This document shows positions 25,610 to 33,657 of a DNA stretch of 42,828 bases, one piece after another. This stretch comes from Ruminococcaceae bacterium OttesenSCG-928-O06 (GTDB lineage Bacteria > Bacillota > Clostridia > Oscillospirales > Ruminococcaceae): NCBI GenBank assembly GCA_030265505.1, contig JAJDGD010000007.1:1-42828 (forward strand), given 5' to 3'. Each line of letters begins with the position of its first letter. Positions within the stretch are counted from its first letter, which is position 1. The translations under genes and the position numbers were made by a program. The notes under the pieces are model-generated. The model did no database searches and was not told where the DNA came from. It saw only the letters and a list, made by a program, of their open reading frames with translations.

Positions 25610-26191
25610 CTAGCCCAGCAGCTTTTTGCGGGCCTTCCAGTCGGGCATCAGGCGGGCAAGCTCTGCGTAAAAGCCGGCCTGGTGGTTGGGGTGCAAAAAA
25701 TGCACATACTCGTGCAGCACCACATATTCCTGGGCGGCGCGGGGCATCATGGCAAGGCGGGTGTTCAGCGTAATGCGCCGTTTTTTCACGTTGCAGCTGC
25801 CCCAGCGCGTCTTCATCTCGCGCACGCGCAGCGCGGGCTTTTCCCCGCCCAAAAGCGACGCAAACAGGGGGAATATTTCATCGCTAAGGCGGGTGAACAG
25901 GGCCAGGCACTGGGCGGGGGTGTAGGGGTTCTGTGCAGGGGCGGGCAGGCTTTGCGCCGCGGCCTGGTGGCGCAGTATCCACGCGGCCTTTTTCTGCAAA
26001 AAGGCGTCTATTTGCCCCTGGGGCATGCGCGGCGGCGCGCTTACGGCCACGCTGCCGTCTACCCGTACGCGCAGGTTGAAATTGCGCAACTTTTTGCGGG
26101 TAAGGGTGTATTCTACCACGCCGGCGGGCGTGGCAAGCCGCCGCAACTGAGGCGCGGGGGCATTTTTTCGCGTTTGGGTGGTGGTTGCCAT
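25610..26191 (-). CDS. YgjP-like zinc metallopeptidase (M48/DUF45)
   Basis: A 193-residue soluble protein of the YgjP/DUF45 family. The zinc site is HEYVHFLHPNHQAGFY (HExxH plus downstream His). The diagnostic upstream motif is MKTRWGSCNVKKRRITLNTRLAMMP. The N-terminal half (TLTRKKLRNFNLRVRVDGSVAVSAPPRM) matches the family. The biological substrate is not known. ATG 26191 begins 1 bp after the stop of the flavoprotein gene, so translation is coupled and no separate ribosome binding site is needed. The upstream 23 residues of the track ORF overlap the flavoprotein and are rejected. Confidence 0.88.
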   Translation of the reverse strand: MATTTQTRKNAPAPQLRRLATPAGVVEYTLTRKKLRNFNLRVRVDGSVAVSAPPRMPQGQIDAFLQKKAAWILRHQAAAQSLPAPAQNPYTPAQCLALFTRLSDEIFPLFASLLGGEKPALRVREMKTRWGSCNVKKRRITLNTRLAMMPRAAQEYVVLHEYVHFLHPNHQAGFYAELARLMPDWKARKKLLG

Positions 26192-26192
26192 A

Positions 26193-27605
26193 CTACACCA
26201 AAAGCTGCACGGCTTTGGCAGGGGGGGCGCCCTCGGCCAAGGCGCGCAGGGCGGCCGCACCAGGGTTTTCCCCTACAAATAAAGCGCCGGTAAGGGCCCC
26301 GCCGTTAAAAAACAGCCGCTTATAGCTGCCGCGTAAAGCGTCGCGCGCAACAATCTCCTGTGCCGGCTCCTCGCTTACCACGCCGCAGCTAAACAGCGAA
26401 AACCCGGGTACTTCATAGGCGGTGGCCGGCACAAAGGGGCGGTAGGGCGCGCCGGTATCGCCCGCCATGGCGGCGCCCGCCACGGCCCCCATGCCGCTGG
26501 CCGCCCCGGCTATGGCCTGCACCCGGCCTTCAAACTCGGCGCAGTCTCCCGCGGCAAAAATATCCGCATGGCTGGTGCGCATATATTCGTCTACCACAAT
26601 GCCGCGGCCAAGGTTCAGCCCAATGGCCAGCGCCAGGGAAACCTCGCTGCGCACGCCCATGCTGGCCAAAACAAGGTCTGCCGCCATGGTGGCGCCATTG
26701 CTTAGCACAACGCCGCCCTCCGTCGCCTCGGTTACCGAAAGGCCGGTGTGCAGGGCAATGCCCAAAGCCTGCAGGCGGCCGGCCAGCATGGCGCTGGCGG
26801 CTTCATCGGTTTGCAGGGGCAAAATGCGGGGGGCAAACTCCACCACCGTTACGGTGGCGCCGCGTTCCCGCAGGGCAATGGCGGCCTCCAGCCCCAAAAT
26901 GCCGCCGCCCACCAGCAGCACGCGCCGGCCCCGGGCATAGCCCACCAGGTCCATGGCGTCCTCGAAGCTGCGCAACACCTTTACCGGCACCGAGCCATGG
27001 GTGTGGCGGATGGGGTTGAAGGGCGTTGCCCCGGTGGCAAGCAGCAGTTTTGTGTAGGGCAGTGCCTGCCCGGTGGAGAGGGCCACCGTGTGGGCCGCGG
27101 GGTTTATGGCGGTGGCAATGGTGTCCTTTGCCAGGGTGACGTTGTTTTGGGGGTAGAACTCCTCCGGCTCCAGCAGCAGGCTGGCCAGGCTGGCGCCGTC
27201 GGCCACCACGCGCGCCAGGGCGGGGCGGTTGTAGGGGCAGTGGTGCTCTGCCGTTACCATGGTAATGGCGGCGGTGCGGTTGCGCTTGCGTATGGCCTTG
27301 GCGGCCTCCAGCCCGGCCAGCCCCCCGCCGATGATGACGAACTTGTCCTTTGTATCGCGCACAAAGGCGCTTTCGGCCTCCTCCAGCAGTTCAAAGGCGG
27401 CTTGCCCGGCGCCGCACACGGGGCAGGGCACGGGCGGGGCGTCCCCGGTAAATATCTGGGCGCACACCGTGCAGCGCCAGCGGGCGGTGGCGGGCAGGCG
27501 CACTTGCTCAAAGGCGGCGGCACCCGCACCACACACCGGGCAGGGCACGGGCGGGGCATCCCCCTCAAACTCCTTGCCGCAAACGGTGCATCTCCATTTT
27601 GCCAT
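26193..27605 (-). CDS. Double-rubredoxin FAD/NAD(P)-dependent oxidoreductase
   Basis: A 470-residue NADH:rubredoxin oxidoreductase-like flavoprotein carrying two N-terminal rubredoxin-type domains. These are WRCTVCGKEFEGD...CPVCGAGAAAFEQV (about 3-36) and WRCTVCAQIFTGD...CPVCGAGQAAFELL (about 43-75), nearly identical in their core (GDAPPVPCPVCGAG), so they arose by tandem duplication. The flavoprotein part has the FAD motif FVIIGGGLAGLEAAKAI, the NAD motif VLLVGGGILGLEAAIALRERG and the closing ADIFAAGDCAEF. It probably moves electrons from NAD(P)H through FAD to its own iron centres and on to O2- or peroxide-reducing enzymes. ATG 27605 follows AAGGAGGGG. Confidence 0.9.
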   Translation of the reverse strand: MAKWRCTVCGKEFEGDAPPVPCPVCGAGAAAFEQVRLPATARWRCTVCAQIFTGDAPPVPCPVCGAGQAAFELLEEAESAFVRDTKDKFVIIGGGLAGLEAAKAIRKRNRTAAITMVTAEHHCPYNRPALARVVADGASLASLLLEPEEFYPQNNVTLAKDTIATAINPAAHTVALSTGQALPYTKLLLATGATPFNPIRHTHGSVPVKVLRSFEDAMDLVGYARGRRVLLVGGGILGLEAAIALRERGATVTVVEFAPRILPLQTDEAASAMLAGRLQALGIALHTGLSVTEATEGGVVLSNGATMAADLVLASMGVRSEVSLALAIGLNLGRGIVVDEYMRTSHADIFAAGDCAEFEGRVQAIAGAASGMGAVAGAAMAGDTGAPYRPFVPATAYEVPGFSLFSCGVVSEEPAQEIVARDALRGSYKRLFFNGGALTGALFVGENPGAAALRALAEGAPPAKAVQLLV

Positions 27606-27736
27606 GGCGCTTTCCCCTCCTTGTTTTTTCACCGGTGTTCCTTTAGTATAGTATACAATGCCCCGGGCCAAAAATCCATTGCAAGGGTGCATGCCGCCCC
27701 CGGGCGGCAAAGCCAAACGCGAAAGAGGGAAACCCC

Positions 27737-28309
27737 ATGCCAAAACTGACCATGCAGCAGGCGCGCGCCCTGCTGGAAAGTACCACCACCCAGCCCCACC
27801 TGCTGCAGCACGCCCTGGCGGTAAGCGGGGCCATGGGCGCCATGGCCCGCCATTTTGGGCAGGACGAGGCCTATTGGCAGGCGGTGGGCCTTTTGCACGA
27901 CTATGACTATGAGCAGTACCCCGAGGAACATTTGCAGCACACCGCCGCCCCCCTGGCCGCCGCCGGGGTGGACGACGAGGCCGTGCGCGCCATATTGAGC
28001 CACGGCTGGGGCCTGTGTACGGATGTGGAGCCCCAAACCGAGATGGAGAAAAGTCTGTATGCGGTGGACGAGATGACGGGACTTGTGTCCGCCACGGCCA
28101 AAATGCGCCCTTCCGGCATAGCGGACCTTGCCCCCAAAAGCGTGAATAAAAAGTTTAAGGACAAGGCCTTTGCCGCCAAAATAGACAGAGAGGTCATTCA
28201 AAAAGGGGCGGAGATGCTGGGCATGGACCTTGCCCAGCTGACGGCCCTGTGCATAGAGGGCATGCGCCCCCACGCGGCCGAACTGGGCCTTTTGGGCACC
28301 GGCGCGTAG
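27737..28309 (+). CDS. HD-domain phosphohydrolase-like protein
   Basis: A 190-residue protein with the HD metal site: HLLQHALAVSGAMGAMA (first His), GLLHDYDYEQYP (the HD pair at 54-55), a downstream HTAAPL segment and LSHGWG. The remainder (LYAVDEMTGLVSATAKMRPSGIADLAPKSVNKKFKDKAFAAKIDRE) is typical of clostridial proteins annotated as HD-domain hydrolases. The substrate is unknown; nucleotide or nucleic-acid phosphates are typical of the superfamily. ATG 27737 follows GAAAGAGGG. It diverges from the flavoprotein gene and ends at a strong terminator. Confidence 0.88.
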   Translation: MPKLTMQQARALLESTTTQPHLLQHALAVSGAMGAMARHFGQDEAYWQAVGLLHDYDYEQYPEEHLQHTAAPLAAAGVDDEAVRAILSHGWGLCTDVEPQTEMEKSLYAVDEMTGLVSATAKMRPSGIADLAPKSVNKKFKDKAFAAKIDREVIQKGAEMLGMDLAQLTALCIEGMRPHAAELGLLGTGA

Positions 28310-28396
28310 GGCGGCGGTTTTGCGGCGCGGCGGGTGCAGGTACATTACGCTGCCTGCCGGCGCACAGCGCACCACCTGCAAAGCGAATCACACTTC

Positions 28397-28425
28397 AAAA
28401 CCCCCGCCACGGCGGGGGTTTTGTT
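28397..28425 (+). terminator. Terminator after the HD-domain gene
   Basis: AAAACCCCCGCC / GGCGGGGGTTTT is a near-perfect stem with a short loop, followed by TTTTGTTT. Confidence 0.85.
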
Positions 28426-28448
28426 TACGGCTTGTCTTCGGTGTCTGA

Positions 28449-28608
28449 AGGCTACTGCAAATTCCCAAAGCGCCCCCAATCCGGCATCTGCATCGCTGTT
28501 TCTGCGTTGCCTGCCCTTGTAAACCACCAAGGCTTGCCGAGGAAAAGCGCCTTGAATCAAGGGAAAATTTGTTTGGTTTTGCGCATTTCTGTAATTTGCA
28601 GGCAGCCT
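28449..28608. repeat. 160-bp palindromic element ending at the GT2 stop codon
   Basis: The arms AGGCTACTGCAAATT (28449-28463) and AATTTGCAGGCAGCCT (28593-28608) are inverted and differ by one base and one indel. The interior contains GGGAAAATTTGTTTGG (28561-28576), an exact 16-bp match to the element at 18724-18881. The right end abuts the TAG of the glycosyltransferase gene (28609-28611). No coding content. Confidence 0.7.
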
Positions 28609-29613
28609 CTAGGCCAAAAAGGCCTCCAGGTGGGTGGTGGCGCCGCTTTGCCGCGCTTTTGCAAAGCGGGCAGGGCTAAGGTAATACCGCCAAAGCCGCA
28701 GGCGCCCCGCGGGGGAGACGCCACTGCCACTGCCCAGCTGCCATAGCTGGGCGGCGGCGCGTTTTTTCAGCTGTTTGTGCAGGGCGCGCTCCTCGGCGGT
28801 GGGGCCCAGCGCCTGCAATATCTCATATAAAATCAACTGGCGGCTTACCCTTGCGCGGGCGGCCACGCGGGCAAAGCCGTGGCTTTCCAGGTATGCCAGC
28901 CGCTCGTCCAGGTAGGGCAGCCCCTCGGCGCGGCGCATGGCCGCCCCGCCCCCCCGCATGATGCTCTCGTTTGAAATGGTGTAGTAATATAAAGGCTTGG
29001 TGCTTACCGCAATGCCGCGCGCTTTCAGCACCAGCCGCCAGGTCATGTACTCGTCCTCCAGGTGCGCGCCCGGGGGGAACTGCTCGCCCGCATACAGCCG
29101 CTTTTCATACAGCTTGGTGCACAGCATCGTCATCTCCATGCCACGCACCGGGCTATAGATGTTCTCGCAAAAGGTCTCAAAGTCCATCAGGCAGTCGGGC
29201 TCTACGCCATCTTTCGGGGTGGTGGGCAGGCTGCCGTTGTGGGTATAGTCCAGCCGGCACATGGCAATGGCGGCGTCAAAGCGGGTGCACAGGCCCAAAA
29301 GGGTCTCTAAAAAGGTGGGCAAAATAGAGTCGTCGGCGTCCACCCAGGAGATATAGCGCCCCCGGGCGTTTTGTACTCCCGTGTTGCGGGCGGCCGCAAC
29401 CCCCCGGTTTTGGGCATGGGCCACCACGCGGATGCGCGCATCCTGCCCGGCCAGCGCCTGGCACAGCGCGCCGCTGCCGTCGGTACTGCCGTCGTCTATC
29501 AGTACCAGTTCAAAATCTGCAAAAGTTTGCGCCAGCACGCTGTGCACGCTGCGCGCAAGGCTTTCCTCGGCGTTGTACACCGGCATCAGCACCGAGACGA
29601 GAGGCTGGTTCAT
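28609..29613 (-). CDS. Family 2 glycosyltransferase
   Basis: A 334-residue GT-A fold enzyme that should add a sugar from a nucleotide donor to a cell-surface glycan. It starts QPLVSVLMPVYNAEESLARSVHSVLAQTFADFELVLIDDGSTDGS, carries the donor and metal motif YISWVDADDSILP (DxD region), and has the later acidic motif PPGAHLEDEYMTWRL. The C-terminal ~90 residues are helical and basic. There is no transmembrane segment. ATG 29613 (MNQPLVS) is preferred over the track start because the 15 extra residues are leader, and AAAGGGTG lies upstream. It is isolated: no other wall-polysaccharide gene is near. The acceptor is unknown. Confidence 0.9.
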   Translation of the reverse strand: MNQPLVSVLMPVYNAEESLARSVHSVLAQTFADFELVLIDDGSTDGSGALCQALAGQDARIRVVAHAQNRGVAAARNTGVQNARGRYISWVDADDSILPTFLETLLGLCTRFDAAIAMCRLDYTHNGSLPTTPKDGVEPDCLMDFETFCENIYSPVRGMEMTMLCTKLYEKRLYAGEQFPPGAHLEDEYMTWRLVLKARGIAVSTKPLYYYTISNESIMRGGGAAMRRAEGLPYLDERLAYLESHGFARVAARARVSRQLILYEILQALGPTAEERALHKQLKKRAAAQLWQLGSGSGVSPAGRLRLWRYYLSPARFAKARQSGATTHLEAFLA

Positions 29614-29663
29614 CTGCGTCACCCTTTCCCGCGCGGGCCGTATGTGCCCGCCGTACACCGCCC

Positions 29664-29691
29664 ATTATACCACGCGCCGGCTGCCCCGCAA
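29664..29691 (-). promoter_or_regulatory. Promoter of the GT2 gene
   Basis: The minus strand has TGGTATAAT (extended -10; TATAAT is the rc of 29664-29669) and TTGCGG (rc of 29686-29691) with a 16-bp spacer. Confidence 0.68.
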
Positions 29692-29763
29692 GGACCCGCG
29701 CACCCGCGTGCCGCGCCAAAAAAAGAAGAATTGGTGAAAACTGAAAAAACTTCCCCAAGGGCC

Positions 29764-29791
29764 TTGACAATCGGGCAAAGTGCGGTAAAAT
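29764..29791 (+). promoter_or_regulatory. Housekeeping promoter of the hrcA operon
   Basis: TTGACA (29764-29769) and TAAAAT (29786-29791) with a 16-bp spacer, immediately upstream of CIRCE. Confidence 0.85.
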
Positions 29792-29795
29792 AGTA

Positions 29796-29822
29796 TTAGC
29801 ACTCGGGATGAATGAGTGCTAA
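29796..29822 (+). promoter_or_regulatory. CIRCE operator (HrcA binding site)
   Basis: TTAGCACTC-N9-GAGTGCTAA is a perfect match to the CIRCE consensus, placed at the expected transcription start and 24 bp before hrcA. HrcA binding here represses the operon until heat shock titrates GroE away. Confidence 0.97.
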
Positions 29823-29846
29823 TTTATCGGCAAAGGGAGGGCGCCT

Positions 29847-30875
29847 ATGGCTATGGATGACCGCAAGCAGCGCATCATGATGGCGATTGTCTCCCTGTAT
29901 TCTGCCGAGGGCGAGCCGGTTGGCTCCAACCTGCTTTGCCAGCATTTTGATATGGCAGTGTCCAGCGCCACATTGCGAAACGAAATGGCGGCGCTTACCC
30001 GCCTGGGCCTGCTGGAGCAACCGCACACCAGCGCCGGGCGCGTGCCCACGGCCAAAGGCTACCGCTATTATGTGGATACCCTTTTGCAAAACCCGTTCAC
30101 CCTGCCCCAAAGGGACAAGGACGCACTGGACGCCACCTTCCGCACGCTGGACTATGACCCCGAGAAGATGGCCCAGGGCGCGGCGAAGGCGCTTTCGGAT
30201 TTATTGGGATACGCCGTGATTGCCACCACCCCCCAGGCCGACGACATGAGCATTGCCCACTTTGAAGTATTGCAGGTGGGCCGCTATACGGCGGCCGTAT
30301 TGGCCGTTACGGCGGCAGGCGGCGTGCGCACACGCGTGGCCAAGGTGGATTTTGAGCTGGCCGAGGGCGATGCCGGCGCCATAGCCCGCGTGCTGAACGG
30401 CCATTTGCGCTTTGTGGCCGAGGCGGACGTGGATTCCGCCCTGATACGCCGCATGGTGGACAGCCTGGGCGCAAACGGCCCGCGCAGTTGGCCGCTGCTT
30501 TCGGCAGCGCTTACGCTTTTGGGCGAGGTGGGCCGCCCCAACATCTATTTTGAGGGGCAAAAACACCTGCTGCAATGGCCGGAGCTGGAAAACAGCCTGC
30601 GCCCGTTGATAGAGACCCTGGACGACACGGCCCGCATGGAAAAACTGCTGCGCCCACGCAGTGGCCACACCACGGTGCTGTTTGGGGATGAATTTCCCGA
30701 GGCGCCGGCACCCGGCATGTGCCTTGTGTCCCGCCAATATTTGGCGGGGGGCGGGCTGTCCGGCGTGATTGCAGTGGCGGGGCCCGCGCGCATGCCCTAT
30801 AGGGAGGTTATCCCGCGCCTTGAGTATTTCAGCGAGCTGCTGGGCCAGGGCATGAGCGGTATGGCCGCCCACTGA
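29847..30875 (+). CDS. hrcA: Heat-inducible transcriptional repressor HrcA
   Basis: The 342-residue repressor of class I heat-shock genes, acting on the CIRCE site 24 bp upstream and so controlling itself. The N-terminal winged helix is clear: LYSAEGEPVGSNLLCQHFDMAVSSATLRNEMAALTRLGLLEQPHTSAGRVPTAKGYRYYVD, with the family signature SSATLRNEMAxLxxxGLLxQPHTSAGRxPTxxGYRxYVD. The C-terminal half is the GAF-like dimer domain ending LGVIAVAGPARMPYREVIPRLEYFS in family style. ATG 29847 follows AAAGGGAGGG. It is the first gene of hrcA-grpE-dnaK-dnaJ, the order typical of Gram-positive bacteria. Confidence 0.97.
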   Translation: MAMDDRKQRIMMAIVSLYSAEGEPVGSNLLCQHFDMAVSSATLRNEMAALTRLGLLEQPHTSAGRVPTAKGYRYYVDTLLQNPFTLPQRDKDALDATFRTLDYDPEKMAQGAAKALSDLLGYAVIATTPQADDMSIAHFEVLQVGRYTAAVLAVTAAGGVRTRVAKVDFELAEGDAGAIARVLNGHLRFVAEADVDSALIRRMVDSLGANGPRSWPLLSAALTLLGEVGRPNIYFEGQKHLLQWPELENSLRPLIETLDDTARMEKLLRPRSGHTTVLFGDEFPEAPAPGMCLVSRQYLAGGGLSGVIAVAGPARMPYREVIPRLEYFSELLGQGMSGMAAH

Positions 30876-30949
30876 GCGCCTCTGAAAACGTATCGATTAC
30901 CGGGCCGAACGGCAAAAGCGCCCCGCCCGAGAGACAAAGGAGACCCACC

Positions 30950-31516
30950 ATGGCAGAAAACGAGACCAAACTGGGCGACGCGCCCCTGAACGGCGGCACC
31001 CTTGCCGAAGAAAAGCCCCAAAAGGGCAAGAAGGCCAAGGCCCCCAAGGCCGACAACGCCGCTGCGGCGGCGCTGGAGCAACAGCTGGCCGACGCCCAGG
31101 CCGCCGCGGCCGAGGCAAAAGACAGCCTGCTGCGCACCGCCGCCGAGTATGACAACTACCGTAGGCGCAGCCAAAAAGAGCAAGAAGCGGCCTTTGGCCA
31201 CGGCGTAAGCCATGCGGTGGAGCAGCTGTTGCCGGTGCTGGACGTGCTGGAAGCCGCTGCCCACGCCGAGAGCACCGACGCCGAGTACAAAAAAGGTGTG
31301 ACGCTTACCCTCAGCAAGTTGGAGGATATCTTCACAAAGCTGGGCGTTACCGAGATAGACACCCTGGGCAAACCGTTTGACCCCGAGCTGCACAACTGCC
31401 TGATGCAGGACGCCGACTCGGGCGCCGAAAGCGGCACCGTTACCAAGGTGCTGCAAAAGGGCTACACCCTGGGCGACAAGGTCATCCGCCACTCTCAGGT
31501 GGCGGTGGCACCGTAA
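30950..31516 (+). CDS. grpE: Nucleotide exchange factor GrpE
   Basis: The 188-aa co-chaperone that releases ADP from DnaK. A charged, disordered N-terminus (about 1-45) is followed by a long helix with the family pattern LLRTAAEYDNYRRRSQKEQEAA. The C-terminal beta domain contains FTKLGVTEIDTLGKPFDPELHNCLMQ and ends VTKVLQKGYTLGDKVIRHSQVAVA, the canonical GrpE ending. ATG 30950 follows AAAGGAG. It lies 74 bp after hrcA and 162 bp before dnaK; the latter gap holds repeated hairpins. Length and motifs are normal. Confidence 0.97.
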   Translation: MAENETKLGDAPLNGGTLAEEKPQKGKKAKAPKADNAAAAALEQQLADAQAAAAEAKDSLLRTAAEYDNYRRRSQKEQEAAFGHGVSHAVEQLLPVLDVLEAAAHAESTDAEYKKGVTLTLSKLEDIFTKLGVTEIDTLGKPFDPELHNCLMQDADSGAESGTVTKVLQKGYTLGDKVIRHSQVAVAP

Positions 31517-31517
31517 G

Positions 31518-31556
31518 GGCGCTGTGCGCCGACGCTTGGCTTTGGCGCTGTGCGCC
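31518..31556 (+). repeat. Duplicated GGCGCTGTGCGCC hairpin between grpE and dnaK
   Basis: The 13-mer GGCGCTGTGCGCC, itself a hairpin, occurs at 31518-31530 and 31544-31556. The second copy is nested in CTTGGCTTTGGCGCTGTGCGCCAAG. The TTGGCT...GCGCCAAG pattern recalls the cores of the palindromic elements at 16.8 and 18.8 kb. It could slow or process the operon mRNA between grpE and dnaK. I found no convincing promoter in the rest of the 162-bp gap. Confidence 0.55.
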
Positions 31557-31678
31557 AAGTGGCACTGAGTGTTGGCCTCGCACCCCTGTTTCGACAATAT
31601 ATTCCCAAAAGCAAACCCCATGGTATGTTAAACCATAAATATAACCCGATGTATTCGCAATAAAAGGAGACTTTGTAT

Positions 31679-33505
31679 ATGAGCAAAATAGTAGGCATCG
31701 ACCTTGGTACCACCAACAGCTGCATCGCCGTGATGGAAGGCGGCGACGCGGTGGTTATTCCCAACGCCGAAGGCGCCCGCACCACCCCCAGTGTGGTGGG
31801 CTTCACCAAAGGCGGCGAGCGCCTGGTGGGCCAGGTGGCCAAACGCCAGGCCATCACCAACCCCGACCGTACCATTTCCTCCATCAAGCGCGAGATGGGC
31901 ACCAACTTCAAGGTGGACATCGACGGCAAAAAGTATACCCCGCAGGAAATTTCGGCCATGATACTGCAAAAGCTGAAGGCCGACGCCGAGAGCTATCTGG
32001 GCGAAAAAGTGACAGACGCCGTTATCACCGTGCCGGCCTATTTCAGCGACAGCCAGCGCCAGGCCACCAAGGACGCCGGCGCCATTGCGGGCTTGAATGT
32101 GAAGCGCATTATCAACGAGCCCACCGCCGCGGCCCTGGCCTATGGCATGGACAAAGAGGCCGACCAGAAGATCATGGTGTATGACCTGGGCGGCGGCACC
32201 TTCGATGTGTCTGTCATCGAGATGGGCGACGGCGTTACCGAGGTGCTTAGCACCGCGGGCAACACCCAGCTGGGTGGCGACGACTTTGACCAGCGCGTGA
32301 TCGACTGGCTGGCGGAGGAGTTTAAAAAAGAGAACGGCATTGACCTGCGCAGCGACAAAATGGCCGCCCAGCGCCTGAAAGAGGCCGCCGAGAAGGCCAA
32401 GATAGAGTTGAGCGGTGTGACCAGCACCCAGATTAACCTGCCCTTCATCACGGCCGACGCCGAGGGCCCCAAACACCTGGATACCACGTTGTCCCGCGCG
32501 AAATTCAACGACTTGACGGCGGATTTGGTAGACAAGACCATGGAGCCTGTGAAGCGCGCCATAAAGGATGCCGGCCTGCAGCCCAGCGACTTGCACAAGG
32601 TGCTTTTGGTGGGTGGGTCCACCCGCATTCCCGCCGTGCAGGACGCCGTGAAGGATTTTATGAAGACAGACCCCAGCAAGGACATCAACCCCGACGAGTG
32701 TGTGGCCTTAGGGGCCGCCATCCAGGGCGGTGTGCTTAGCGGCGACGTGAAGGACCTGCTGCTGCTGGACGTGACGCCCCTGTCCCTCGGCATTGAGACC
32801 ATGGGCGGCGTGTGCACCAAGATTATTGAGCGCAACACAACCATTCCCACAAAGAAAAGCCAGATATTCAGCACCGCGGCCGACAGCCAGCCCAGCGTGG
32901 AAGTAAACGTGCTGCAGGGCGAGCGCGAGATGGCCCGCGACAACAAGAAGCTGGGCACCTTCCACCTGGACGGTATTCCCGCTGCGCCGCGCGGCGTGCC
33001 CCAAATTGAGGTGACCTTCGACATCGACGCCAACGGCATTGTGGCCGTTAGCGCCAAGGACCTGGGCACCGGCAAGGAGCAGAGCATCACCATCACGGCC
33101 TCTACCAACATGAGCAAGGACGACGTGGAGAAGGCCGTGAAGGAGGCCGAGCAGTTTGCCGAGGAAGACCGCAAAATGCGCGAGCGTGTGGACGCCCGCA
33201 ATGCCGCCGACAGCATGGTGTTCCAAACCGAGAAGACGCTGGCGGATTTGGCCGACAAGCTGAGCGACGAGGACCGCGGCACGCTGACCGAGAAAAAGGA
33301 CGCGCTGAAGCGCGCGCTGGACGGCGACAACCTGGATGAGATAAAGGAAAAGCAGGAGGAGCTGCAAAAGGCCCTGTACGAGGTGAGCAGCAAGGTGTAC
33401 GCCGAGACCGGCGCTCCCGAAGCCGCCGAGGATATGGCGGGTGCGCAGCCGCCTGAGGAAGACGTGATTGACGCAGACTTTACCGAGATTGACGGTGAAG
33501 GCTGA
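31679..33505 (+). CDS. dnaK: Molecular chaperone DnaK (Hsp70)
   Basis: The ATP-dependent Hsp70 chaperone. Its 608 aa start [22 protein letters not shown] (phosphate 1 loop) and continue through [47 protein letters not shown] (phosphate 2), [14 protein letters not shown] (adenosine loop), the conserved linker [17 protein letters not shown], and the substrate domain [26 protein letters not shown], with an [13 protein letters not shown] tail. The length is that of Gram-positive DnaK, which lacks part of the proteobacterial insert. ATG 31679 is 8 bp after AAAAGGAGA. It sits between grpE and dnaJ in the CIRCE operon. Confidence 0.98.
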   Translation: MSKIVGIDLGTTNSCIAVMEGGDAVVIPNAEGARTTPSVVGFTKGGERLVGQVAKRQAITNPDRTISSIKREMGTNFKVDIDGKKYTPQEISAMILQKLKADAESYLGEKVTDAVITVPAYFSDSQRQATKDAGAIAGLNVKRIINEPTAAALAYGMDKEADQKIMVYDLGGGTFDVSVIEMGDGVTEVLSTAGNTQLGGDDFDQRVIDWLAEEFKKENGIDLRSDKMAAQRLKEAAEKAKIELSGVTSTQINLPFITADAEGPKHLDTTLSRAKFNDLTADLVDKTMEPVKRAIKDAGLQPSDLHKVLLVGGSTRIPAVQDAVKDFMKTDPSKDINPDECVALGAAIQGGVLSGDVKDLLLLDVTPLSLGIETMGGVCTKIIERNTTIPTKKSQIFSTAADSQPSVEVNVLQGEREMARDNKKLGTFHLDGIPAAPRGVPQIEVTFDIDANGIVAVSAKDLGTGKEQSITITASTNMSKDDVEKAVKEAEQFAEEDRKMRERVDARNAADSMVFQTEKTLADLADKLSDEDRGTLTEKKDALKRALDGDNLDEIKEKQEELQKALYEVSSKVYAETGAPEAAEDMAGAQPPEEDVIDADFTEIDGEG

Positions 33506-33518
33506 TACAGGCTATAAT
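33489..33518 (+). promoter_or_regulatory. Candidate internal promoter for dnaJ
   Basis: TTGACG (33489-33494) and a perfect TATAAT (33513-33518) with an 18-bp spacer, overlapping the dnaK 3' end. It would let dnaJ be expressed independently of CIRCE. Confidence 0.55.
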
Positions 33519-33528
33519 AACGCCCGGT

Positions 33529-33566
33529 GCATGCCGCGCCGCGCCTTGCGCGGCGCGCAGGCATGC
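33529..33566 (+). promoter_or_regulatory. GC-rich hairpin in the dnaJ leader
   Basis: GCATGCC then GCGCCGCGC pairs with GCGCGGCGC then GGCATGC around a CTT loop, with a 3-nt GCA bulge: 16 base pairs. No U-tract follows, so it is not a classic terminator. It would begin close to the 5' end of the internal transcript. Confidence 0.6.
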
Positions 33567-33657
33567 CCGGCCATAACAAACGGGCGGCGCGGCACGGCCG
33601 CCGTAAAACACAGGGCGCGGGCACACGGCCCCACCGCCCCGGGAAGAGGTGAGGCGA

